A stretch of DNA of 5,233 bases from an uncultured Porphyromonadaceae bacterium (GCA_947174225.1 CAMWIF010000210.1:1-5233); one strand, 5' to 3'. Shown: positions 1 to 4,929, counted from the first letter of the stretch. Program-made: numbers and translations. The notes: generated from the sequence alone by a model not told the origin.

Positions 1-407
1 ATCCTGCTACAATAAGTTTAGACTTCGACCGTGCTTTGTATTGGGTAGAAGTGGGAGCTCTTCCTACAGACACAGTTCGTTCGATCCTTTCCAAAGAAGG
101 AGTAATGCTTATGAAGCACCTTCGCGGTGGCGTAAAGAAAGGCGCATTCACCGAAGAAGAGGCACAGAAGCGCTTCGATGCTTGGAAGGCAGACCGTGCT
201 AAAGTAGCAAACGCATTCCAGGCTAAGAAAGAAGCAAAGGCAGCTGAAGATGCAAAGGCTCGTTTCGAAGCTGAAGTAGCGCAGAACCGTGCAAAGGGTG
301 AAGAAGTAGCAAAGAAGAAGGCTGAAAAGCTCGCTGCAGCCGAGGCAGCAGCTAAGGAGGCTCTTGAAAACGAGGCAGCCGCTACTGAAGAACAGCCTGC
401 TGAGTAA
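1..407 (+). CDS. rpsP: 30S ribosomal protein S16, 3' part (5' end outside window)
   Basis: Structural protein of the small ribosomal subunit, needed for 30S assembly. The reading frame is open from base 3 (Pro-Ala-Thr-Ile-Ser-Leu-Asp-Phe-Asp-Arg) and shows the S16 core end: ALYWVEVGALPTDTVRSIL, then SKEGV, then KHLRGGVKKGAF. It ends at TAA 405-407. About 45-50 N-terminal residues lie upstream of the window, estimated from the usual family layout. A TTG at base 36 is an internal leucine codon and not the start. After the core, roughly the last 80 residues form a charged Ala/Lys/Glu-rich extension, probably helical or coiled, ending in an acidic TEEQPAE. Bacteroidota S16 proteins carry such tails, while E. 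coli S16 is only about 80 residues. Identity is very secure; the role of the tail is unknown to me. Confidence 0.95.
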   Translation, partial: PATISLDFDRALYWVEVGALPTDTVRSILSKEGVMLMKHLRGGVKKGAFTEEEAQKRFDAWKADRAKVANAFQAKKEAKAAEDAKARFEAEVAQNRAKGEEVAKKKAEKLAAAEAAAKEALENEAAATEEQPAE

Positions 408-423
408 TCAGACAATCCGGATA

Positions 424-465
424 GATGCAAAGCATCGTTAGAATAAAAAAAAATTGCATTTTTTT
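424..465 (+). terminator. Possible weak terminator after rpsP
   Basis: Seventeen bases after the rpsP stop there is a small hairpin, GATGC-AAA-GCATC (424-436). It is followed by nine A's, TTGCA and seven T's (445-465), which can fold as an A/U-only stem. ATGCAA (425-430) can also pair with TTGCAT (454-459), placing a T-run right after the stem. None of these is a strong GC-rich terminator, so some readthrough into the tRNA unit is possible. Confidence 0.35.
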
Positions 466-474
466 CTTAAAAAA

Positions 475-506
475 TTTGCACAGTTCAAAAATTCTTACTA
501 ACTTTG
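475..506 (+). promoter_or_regulatory. Bacteroidota-type promoter for tRNA-Glu
   Basis: TTTG at 475-478 (-33 element), a 20-base spacer, then TAACTTTG at 499-506 (-7 element TAnnTTTG, followed by C). Both elements match the known consensus for the primary sigma factor of Bacteroidota. Transcription should start near 512-514, about 45 bases before the mature tRNA. Confidence 0.75.
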
Positions 507-526
507 CATCGTCAAAAAGAAAAGAC

Positions 527-552
527 ATCATGATGGCTTCGGTCATCATGAT
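527..552 (+). other. Strong UUCG-capped hairpin in the tRNA-Glu leader
   Basis: ATCATGATG (527-535) pairs perfectly with CATCATGAT (544-552). The stem continues through a G536-U543 wobble and C537-G542 to the tetraloop UUCG (538-541), giving 11 pairs capped by the very stable cUUCGg motif. It ends six bases before the tRNA 5' end and has no following T-run, so it is not a terminator. It would lie in the precursor-tRNA leader and could guide processing or protect the 5' end. The 8-mer ATCATGAT is itself palindromic and occurs in both arms 18 bases apart, so a DNA-level protein site is an alternative. Confidence 0.7.
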
Positions 553-558
553 TAAAAT

Positions 559-630
559 GGCCGATTAGTGTAGCGGTTAGCACGCCACCCTCTCACGGTG
601 GAGACTCGGGTTCGAGTCCCGGATCGGCTA
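559..630 (+). tRNA. tRNA-Glu (anticodon CTC)
   Basis: Complete 72-base cloverleaf. The acceptor stem is GGCCGAT (559-565) with ATCGGCT (623-629), with a G1-U72 wobble, and A73 is at 630. The D stem is GTGT/GCAC. The anticodon stem is CCACC/GGTGG (585-589/597-601) with loop CTCTCAC, placing anticodon CTC at 592-594, which reads GAG. The T stem is TCGGG/CCCGG with loop TTCGAGT. The next bases are CCT, so the CCA end is not encoded and must be added by the CCA-adding enzyme. A single-tRNA transcription unit is suggested by its own promoter and terminator. Confidence 0.97.
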
Positions 631-639
631 CCTAATCTT

Positions 640-668
640 AGGATTGTCGTGATGACAATCCTTTTTTT
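640..668 (+). terminator. Intrinsic terminator of tRNA-Glu
   Basis: AGGATTGTC (640-648) and GACAATCCT (654-662) form a perfect 9-bp stem with a 5-base loop, and the 3' arm runs into seven T's (662-668). It lies ten bases after the tRNA. A smaller alternative hairpin, CCTA-ATCT-TAGG (631-642), shares three bases of the 5' arm and directly abuts the tRNA end. Confidence 0.9.
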
Positions 669-750
669 ATTCTATTCCATTAAACCATCCAACGCCCCAA
701 CTCGTTATATAAATAAAAATTTTATAACCCATTCTTAATCCTTATTTATT

Positions 751-942
751 ATGAAAGCACTGTCAATAGTTTTTTATGCAATCGGATTTATCCTCCTTAT
801 CATATCTTGTTTCACCACAAGCATAGCAGTAACCTGGTGGCTGGGCGGACTCGCAGTTGTAGCTTTAATAATAGGCTGTGTGTTCCAGTTTAATGCAAAC
901 ACACATGCCCAGCAATTTCATTACCATCACCACCATAATTGA
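751..942 (+). CDS. Small two-helix membrane protein with His-rich C-terminus (unknown function)
   Basis: I do not recognise a named family. The 63-residue product starts MKAL and has two hydrophobic stretches (about residues 4-26 and 29-46), the second opening with Trp29-Trp30. It ends in a polar tail with six histidines: His52, His57 and His59-62 in HYHHHHN. Both helices and a short hydrophilic tail suggest an inner-membrane miniprotein; the histidines could bind metal, which is inference. The start is the first ATG, preceded by an A/T-rich leader without Shine-Dalgarno, as is usual in this phylum. No clear TAnnTTTG promoter was seen; ATAAAAATTTTAT (713-725) is a small palindrome in the leader. 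The last 16 bases overlap the convergent murU-like gene. Expression is unproven, but the sensible amphipathic layout argues against a random frame. Confidence 0.6.
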   Translation: MKALSIVFYAIGFILLIISCFTTSIAVTWWLGGLAVVALIIGCVFQFNANTHAQQFHYHHHHN

Positions 943-1649
943 GCAGCCTTGAGAGTAGCGGGCTTACCTATATCAATTAGGTTAAGATTGGAGGCAACTA
1001 CTCCATCTACCCGTTCTTTTCTATCCTTCGACAGAAAGTAATCCATCACCGGAAAGGCACTTTCGCCGAATAGTTGGCGCATTTCTCTCCGCATCTCTCC
1101 ATTGGTGACATATATGCCGCTAAATGCATATTCTGTATCACCCTCCTTAGAGGTATATTCCTTTGGTTTATATTCATCTGTCCCAAGATGATGCCAGCCT
1201 TTTAACTTCATTTCGGAATCGAAAATAAGTTTCCGGCTCGATTCCCGATCATTTACAAGCAAACTACCACCGGCCTGCGATTCCTTATGTATACGCATAA
1301 GGGTTTGCAGGTCGGCATTACTTAATATATCGACATTATGAACCAATACCGGTTCGTCACCCAAAAGCCTATCGGCATATACCAGTCCACCACCTGTGTC
1401 GAGAAGATTCCCTCTCTCATCGCTTATTCCTATCCGTACCCCAAAATCCTTACTTCCGAGAAAATCTATAATCTGGTCTCCGAAATGATGTATATTGACC
1501 ACAATATCATTGAAACCTTCTTCCTTAAGACGTACTATCACTCTCTCAAGCATAGGCACGCCACCTACAGGCACTAAAGCCTTCGGATGCTCAAGAGTCC
1601 ACGGACGTAGCCGCGTACCGAGGCCGGCTGCCAAAATCATCGCTTTCAT
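927..1649 (-). CDS. murU: MurU-type sugar-1-phosphate nucleotidyltransferase
   Basis: Likely converts MurNAc-1-phosphate and UTP to UDP-MurNAc in the cytoplasm, the last step of the peptidoglycan recycling route that bypasses de novo synthesis. The 240-residue protein is a single NTP-transferase Rossmann domain, close in length to Pseudomonas MurU. Visible motifs are the nucleotide-binding loop AAGLGTRLRP (7-16), PKAL (22-25), VNIHHFGDQI (51-60), LDTGGG (83-88), a metal-binding Asp107 in NVDIL, FSGIYV, and a late IDIG with Asp226. The start ATG overlaps the stop of the upstream kinase gene in ATGA, and a good AAGGAG lies 8 bases upstream. The sugar specificity rests mainly on the AmgK-type partner; a mannose- or glucose-1-phosphate enzyme is the alternative. 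The 3' end overlaps the convergent small membrane gene by 16 bases. Confidence 0.88.
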   Translation of the reverse strand: MKAMILAAGLGTRLRPWTLEHPKALVPVGGVPMLERVIVRLKEEGFNDIVVNIHHFGDQIIDFLGSKDFGVRIGISDERGNLLDTGGGLVYADRLLGDEPVLVHNVDILSNADLQTLMRIHKESQAGGSLLVNDRESSRKLIFDSEMKLKGWHHLGTDEYKPKEYTSKEGDTEYAFSGIYVTNGEMRREMRQLFGESAFPVMDYFLSKDRKERVDGVVASNLNLIDIGKPATLKAAQLWW

Positions 1650-1663
1650 TTCTCAATCTCCTT
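1646..1663 (-). promoter_or_regulatory. Shine-Dalgarno and ATGA overlap coupling kinase to murU
   Basis: On the minus strand AAGGAG (1663-1658) sits 8 bases before the murU ATG (1649-1647), inside the last codons of the kinase gene. The kinase TGA (1648-1646) overlaps that ATG as ATGA. A canonical Shine-Dalgarno is unusual among the otherwise A/T-rich leaders here. Together with the overlap it fixes the murU start and suggests translational coupling. Confidence 0.65.
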
Positions 1664-3082
1664 ATTATATAATGTATGAACTCCTTGCTCCCTATGTATA
1701 AGCTCAACCCTAACATCGGGAAACCGACATCTCACCTGCTCTGCAAAGCCTTGAGCACAGTATACCGAACGATGCCTCCCGCCTGTACACCCGAATCCCA
1801 CCTGCAAAGAATTGAATCCGCGTGAGCGGTAGCGCTCAATCACAGGTGTCACTATATCTAACGATGCTTTTATAAATTCTTGTACCTCCCCCTTTTCTTC
1901 CAAGAAATCCTTTACTTCCTTGTCGAGACCCGTCAAGGGTTTATATCTGTCGTAACGACCCGGATTGTGCATGCCTCTGCAATCAAACATAAATCCTCCG
2001 CCATTCCCGGTAAGATCCTCCGGATACCCTTTCTTATAAGAGAAACTAAATACTTTTACAGTAAGCCCCTCTCTCTTATCTCTCGATGCAAATCTGCTTA
2101 ATACGCAAGCCCGTGCAACTTTCTCCAGCTCCGGATAGGATGAAAGACTACCTTTTTCCATAAGTTCTCCCAGATTAGCCAATGCCCCGGGAATGCTCTC
2201 GATGAAGTGTGATTTCTTCTCCACAAGTCCTCGAAAACCATATGCCCCCAATACTTGAAGGGTTCTGAAAAGGGCAAATTTGTCAACTTCTGCCAATATC
2301 TCATCCACCTCTACCTCTCTCTGCTCCGCTACCAATTCGGCATAAAGTTGCAAAAGCTCCTTACGCTCCTCAGCGCTGAATCCGGCTTTAGCTTGCCATA
2401 GGAATGACACCACATCATAGACCATCGGACCTTTCCTGCCTCCCTGAAAGTCTATGAATCGAGGTTCTCCCTCCTTTATCATTATATTCCGACTTTGGAA
2501 ATCCCTATACATAAATCCCTGAAGTAAGCTATGACCTTGGCATAGTGCTGTTGCCAACGCCTCAAAGTCATCTTCAAGAAGATTCTCGTCAAACATGATG
2601 CCCGTAGGCTTCAGAAACTCATACTTAAAATAATTTAAGTCCCACATCACAAGACGACGTGAAAAGTTATCCCACGCTACATAGCGACTCCATACCTCAT
2701 CGGGAGCGGTCTGCAAATCCACCAATGCCTCCAACGTCCTTGCAGAAAGTTCCATCCGACGGTCTGTAGAGAGAAGATCAAGCAGCTGCACATCGCCAAG
2801 ATCCTCCTGAAGATAGACTGTCATCTCACGGTTGATGGCATAGACATCAGGCACGGCACAGCCCCATTCCTTAAACGCTACTGCTAAATTATAGAATGTA
2901 AGGTTTTCCTTCGGATCGTCGCCACAAGTAGCAATCACACTATGGTTATCGTTACCTATGATACGGTAATAACGTCTATCGGAACCGGCTCCGGGGAGCC
3001 GAACTATGCTTTGTGGCTCCCCGTATACCTCCTTATATAACTGAAGGGCTTCACCCTTCTCTTTCTCTGTATTATTGTTCAT
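1646..3082 (-). CDS. amgK: AmgK-type amino-sugar kinase fused to a RapZ C-terminal domain
   Basis: The N-terminal part (about 1-330) is an aminoglycoside-phosphotransferase-fold kinase of the AmgK type, which phosphorylates MurNAc or GlcNAc at the anomeric position. Visible are the GAGSDRRYYR loop (31-40), the catalytic loop MYRDFQSRNIM (191-201; Asp194, Asn199) and the metal-binding FIDFQGG (209-215) followed by GPMVYDVVSFLW, a run typical of AmgK. The C-terminal part (about 341-478) matches the RapZ C-terminal domain: FDCRGMHNPG (366-375), PLTGLDKEV, VQEFI, GCTGGRHRSVYCA (431-443) and HRE (463-465). RapZ's own N-terminal P-loop domain is absent. At 478 residues the protein equals a full AmgK (about 340) plus this domain. 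The start is the first in-frame ATG after the tandem repeat. It is first in an operon with murU. Kinase and domain identities are secure; exact substrate and the role of the RapZ part are inferred. Confidence 0.92.
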   Translation of the reverse strand: MNNNTEKEKGEALQLYKEVYGEPQSIVRLPGAGSDRRYYRIIGNDNHSVIATCGDDPKENLTFYNLAVAFKEWGCAVPDVYAINREMTVYLQEDLGDVQLLDLLSTDRRMELSARTLEALVDLQTAPDEVWSRYVAWDNFSRRLVMWDLNYFKYEFLKPTGIMFDENLLEDDFEALATALCQGHSLLQGFMYRDFQSRNIMIKEGEPRFIDFQGGRKGPMVYDVVSFLWQAKAGFSAEERKELLQLYAELVAEQREVEVDEILAEVDKFALFRTLQVLGAYGFRGLVEKKSHFIESIPGALANLGELMEKGSLSSYPELEKVARACVLSRFASRDKREGLTVKVFSFSYKKGYPEDLTGNGGGFMFDCRGMHNPGRYDRYKPLTGLDKEVKDFLEEKGEVQEFIKASLDIVTPVIERYRSRGFNSLQVGFGCTGGRHRSVYCAQGFAEQVRCRFPDVRVELIHREQGVHTLYNKEIEK

Positions 3083-3083
3083 A

Positions 3084-3125
3084 TCTATACATAGTTTACA
3101 CTTCTCTATACATAGTTTACACTTC
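3084..3125. repeat. Perfect 2 x 21-bp tandem repeat in the kinase leader
   Basis: Two identical, directly adjacent 21-bp units (3084-3104 and 3105-3125) lie immediately upstream of the amgK-type start codon. Each begins TCTATACATAG and ends TACACTTC on the plus strand. Each includes CTAT-AC-ATAG, a short dyad. The 21-bp period is two helical turns, so bound proteins would sit on the same face. Read as minus-strand RNA the units lie in the predicted 5' leader and each carries an ATG. A partial match, TCTATAC (3302-3308), occurs in the pgk leader. Confidence 0.9.
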
Positions 3126-3165
3126 CTGATAAACAGTCAGGATAAAAAAAATTTAAAACTGACTG
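3124..3165 (-). promoter_or_regulatory. Inverted repeats at the kinase promoter start region
   Basis: Two overlapping inverted repeats share one arm. TCCTGA (3124-3129) pairs with TCAGGA (3137-3142), and CAGTCAG (3134-3140) pairs with CTGACTG (3159-3165). The two structures are mutually exclusive. The second spans the predicted kinase start site (near 3159), which suits a DNA operator. The first would lie inside the leader RNA as a 6-bp hairpin. The A-run 3144-3151 is a T-run on the minus strand but follows no stem there. Short arms mean chance is possible. Confidence 0.35.
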
Positions 3166-3200
3166 CAAATTTAAGAATAATTGTTGTTAATTTTGACAAA
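3166..3200 (-). promoter_or_regulatory. Candidate promoter of the amgK-murU operon
   Basis: On the minus strand TAAATTTG (3173-3166), followed by C, matches the TAnnTTTG -7 element. A TTTG (3200-3197) lies 23 bases further upstream, slightly beyond the usual 19-21 spacing. Transcription would start near 3159, giving a leader of about 75 bases that contains the tandem repeat. The promoter interleaves with the pgk promoter. Confidence 0.5.
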
Positions 3201-3214
3201 ATACACTATCTTTG
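3183..3214 (+). promoter_or_regulatory. Promoter of pgk
   Basis: TATCTTTG (3207-3214), followed by C, is a perfect -7 element. GTTG (3183-3186) lies 20 bases upstream as a one-mismatch -33 element. Transcription should begin near 3221, giving a leader of about 105 bases. ACACTAT (3203-3209) and ATAGTGT (3229-3235) form a 7-bp inverted repeat around the predicted start site and could be an operator. Confidence 0.7.
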
Positions 3215-3248
3215 CGCTACCAATCCCAATAGTGTGATATTTGGCGTC

Positions 3249-3271
3249 GGTCTGTCTCCTCAATCCAGACC
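3249..3271 (+). other. Small hairpin and short direct repeat in the pgk 5' leader
   Basis: GGTCTG (3249-3254) pairs with CAGACC (3266-3271) across an 11-base loop, about 55 bases before the pgk start. Further on, TATACTAA occurs twice at 3293-3300 and 3304-3311, an 11-base period just ahead of the start codon. No known riboswitch was recognised. The rest of the leader is A/T-rich and unstructured, as usual for efficient translation in this phylum. Confidence 0.35.
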
Positions 3272-3325
3272 ATAACTCATAAAGACAATAATTATACTAA
3301 GTCTATACTAAAACATATTTTATCA

Positions 3326-4576
3326 ATGGCTAAAATCGATAATTACAATTTCGCAGGTAAAAAAGCCATCGTCAGAGTTGACTTCAATGTGCCTCTTGAC
3401 GAAAACGGCCACATCACCGACGACACCCGTATCCGCGGTGCCCTTCCTACTCTCAAAAAAATCCTCGCTGACGGCGGAAGCCTTATCCTGATGTCACACA
3501 TGGGTAAGCCCAAAGGAAAAGTCAATCCTAAATTCAGTCTTGCTCAGATTCGCGAAGACGTTGCCAAAGCTCTTGGTACAGACGTGAAGTTCGCTCCTGA
3601 CTGCGCCAACGCTGCTGAAGCTGCCGCCGAGCTTAAACCCGGAGAGGTGCTTCTGCTCGAAAACCTCCGTTTCTATCCGGAAGAGGAGGGCAAGCCCGTC
3701 GGAATCGACAAGGCTGACCCGGGCTATGACGATGCCAAGAAATCTATGAAAGAGAGCCAGAAGGAGTTCGCCAAGACCCTTGCAAGCTATGCTGACGTTT
3801 ACGTAAACGACGCTTTCGGCACAGCTCACCGCAAACACGCTTCTACTGCTGTCATCGCTGACAACTTCTCCTCCGACAACAAAATGCTCGGCTATCTCAT
3901 GGAGAAGGAAGTTCAGGCTGTGGACAACATCCTCAAAGATATCAAGCGTCCCTTCACTGCTATCATGGGTGGTTCAAAGGTATCTACCAAGATTGGTATC
4001 ATCGAAAACCTTATGGACAAGGTTGACAACCTCATCCTCTGCGGTGGTATGACCTACACATTTGCAAAGGCTCAGGGTGGCAAGATCGGCAACTCCATCT
4101 GCGAAGATGATAAACTTGACCTTGCTCTTGACATCATCAAGAAGGCTAAAGAAAAAGGTGTAAACCTTATCCTCGGCACTGATTGCATTGCAGCCGACTC
4201 TTTCAGCAACGATGCTAAGACTATGGTATGCCCTGCCAATGATATACCCGACGGTTGGGAGGGTCTTGATGCCGGTCCCGAGACCTGCAAGGCTTTCGAA
4301 GAGGCAATCATTCCTTCAAAGACTATTCTTTGGAACGGTCCTGCCGGAGTATTCGAATTCGACAACTTCACCGGTGGCTCACGTGCGATTGCTGAAGCTA
4401 TCGTTAAAGCTACCGATAACGGTGCCTTCTCACTCGTAGGTGGCGGTGACTCCGTAGCATGTGTCAACAAGTTCGGCCTTGCCGATAGCGTATCCTATGT
4501 ATCTACCGGTGGTGGTGCCCTTCTCGAAGCTATCGAAGGCAAGGTGCTTCCCGGTGTAGCAGCAGTTGCAGAATAA
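3326..4576 (+). CDS. pgk: Phosphoglycerate kinase
   Basis: Cytoplasmic glycolytic and gluconeogenic enzyme that transfers phosphate between 1,3-bisphosphoglycerate and ADP. The 416-residue protein has normal family length. The N-terminal domain shows VRVDFNVP (16-23), DTRIRG (33-38), SHMGKPKG (57-64, usually SHLGRPKG), ENLRF (112-116) and VNDAFGTAHR (160-169), the substrate-binding basic patch. The C-terminal nucleotide domain shows MGGSKVSTK (214-222), NGPAGVFE (337-344) and GGGDS (372-376). The start MAKIDNYNF fits the family, preceded by an A/T-rich leader without Shine-Dalgarno. The gene is rich in C- and G-ending codons, as expected for high expression. It is monocistronic, bounded by its own promoter and a strong terminator, and is divergent from the kinase operon. 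Confidence 0.98.
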   Translation: MAKIDNYNFAGKKAIVRVDFNVPLDENGHITDDTRIRGALPTLKKILADGGSLILMSHMGKPKGKVNPKFSLAQIREDVAKALGTDVKFAPDCANAAEAAAELKPGEVLLLENLRFYPEEEGKPVGIDKADPGYDDAKKSMKESQKEFAKTLASYADVYVNDAFGTAHRKHASTAVIADNFSSDNKMLGYLMEKEVQAVDNILKDIKRPFTAIMGGSKVSTKIGIIENLMDKVDNLILCGGMTYTFAKAQGGKIGNSICEDDKLDLALDIIKKAKEKGVNLILGTDCIAADSFSNDAKTMVCPANDIPDGWEGLDAGPETCKAFEEAIIPSKTILWNGPAGVFEFDNFTGGSRAIAEAIVKATDNGAFSLVGGGDSVACVNKFGLADSVSYVSTGGGALLEAIEGKVLPGVAAVAE

Positions 4577-4588
4577 TTGAAGTCCCTC

Positions 4589-4621
4589 AAGTCCGGGGGA
4601 GCGACGCTCCCTCGGACTTTT
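4589..4621 (+). terminator. Terminator of pgk
   Basis: A 14-bp stem, AAGTCCGGGGGAGC (4589-4602) with GCTCCCTCGGACTT (4606-4619), has one G-U pair and a GAC loop. It ends in only four T's (4618-4621), and it begins 12 bases after the pgk stop. The stem is very GC-rich, which compensates for the short T-run and would also block 3' exonucleases. Confidence 0.85.
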
Positions 4622-4634
4622 CAATACTTGAATA

Positions 4635-4662
4635 CCGGAAAACTCGCTGCCGGAAGACTCGC
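4635..4662. repeat. Imperfect 13-bp direct repeat after the pgk terminator
   Basis: CCGGAAAACTCGC (4635-4647) and CCGGAAGACTCGC (4650-4662) differ at one base and are separated by TG. They lie in the gene-free stretch between pgk and the ExbB-like gene. No function is recognised. Apart from this, bases 4622-4750 show no gene or structure that I can support. Confidence 0.5.
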
Positions 4663-4752
4663 CAAACAGATTTAAAACGTGAAAAAATCCGCATCTTTTC
4701 ATAAATTAAAGTAATGGCAGAAACCTTGTAACAATTTTTTCGATAAATAAGT

Positions 4753-4783
4753 ATTGTTTTTTTCAAATTATATTGTAATTTTG
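4753..4783 (+). promoter_or_regulatory. Promoter of the ExbB-like gene
   Basis: TAATTTTG (4776-4783), followed by C, is a perfect TAnnTTTG -7 element. ATTG (4753-4756) lies 19 bases upstream as a one-mismatch -33. The predicted start near 4790 leaves a leader of about 140 bases before the ATG at 4930. Confidence 0.75.
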
Positions 4784-4792
4784 CAATGTCAA

Positions 4793-4818
4793 TAGGTCAT
4801 TCTCAGAAAAATGACCTA
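4793..4818 (+). other. 5'-terminal hairpin in the ExbB-like gene leader
   Basis: TAGGTCATT (4793-4801) pairs perfectly with AATGACCTA (4810-4818), a 9-bp stem with an 8-base loop. It begins within a few bases of the predicted transcription start, the position typical of mRNA-stabilising 5' stem-loops. A third partial copy of the arm, GACCT (4821-4825), follows. The remaining leader, about 4830-4929, is A- and C-rich and looks unstructured. Confidence 0.65.
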
Positions 4819-4929
4819 CCGACCTGAAAAACCCATATACAACGGACGACCCCATACCTGTGGAACTCTAAAAAACTCAACAAACTTCACAAACATATTT
4901 AATCATCAAACAAACACTTATTTAACATT

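Noticed and set aside
559..668. Integration site of a mobile element at tRNA-Glu
   Set aside because: There is no integrase, no duplicated tRNA 3' end and no change of composition nearby; the flanking genes are ordinary chromosomal ones.
1338..1701. Plus-strand frames of 79 and 68 codons within murU
   Set aside because: Both are antisense to conserved nucleotidyltransferase motifs and have no supporting signals.
3084..3125. CRISPR-like repeat
   Set aside because: The two units are directly adjacent with no spacer and only 21 bp long, with no cas genes; it is a plain tandem duplication.
3075..3275. Plus-strand frame of 66 codons across the divergent promoter region
   Set aside because: Its internal repeats simply reflect the 21-bp tandem repeat, and it overlaps both promoters and the start of the kinase gene. 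It has no family resemblance.
3215..3325. Riboswitch in the pgk leader
   Set aside because: Only one 6-bp hairpin and a short direct repeat are visible, with no known aptamer core and no terminator/antiterminator pair.
3494..3838. Minus-strand frame of 114 codons inside pgk
   Set aside because: It lies fully antisense to a clear pgk gene with intact motifs. The open frame is explained by pgk codon bias.
4072..4470. Minus-strand frame of 132 codons inside pgk
   Set aside because: It is antisense to pgk, has low-complexity Ser/Pro content, no recognisable domain and no leader of its own.
4430..4702. Minus-strand frame of 90 codons over the pgk terminator
   Set aside because: It crosses the pgk 3' end and the strong terminator hairpin and resembles no family.
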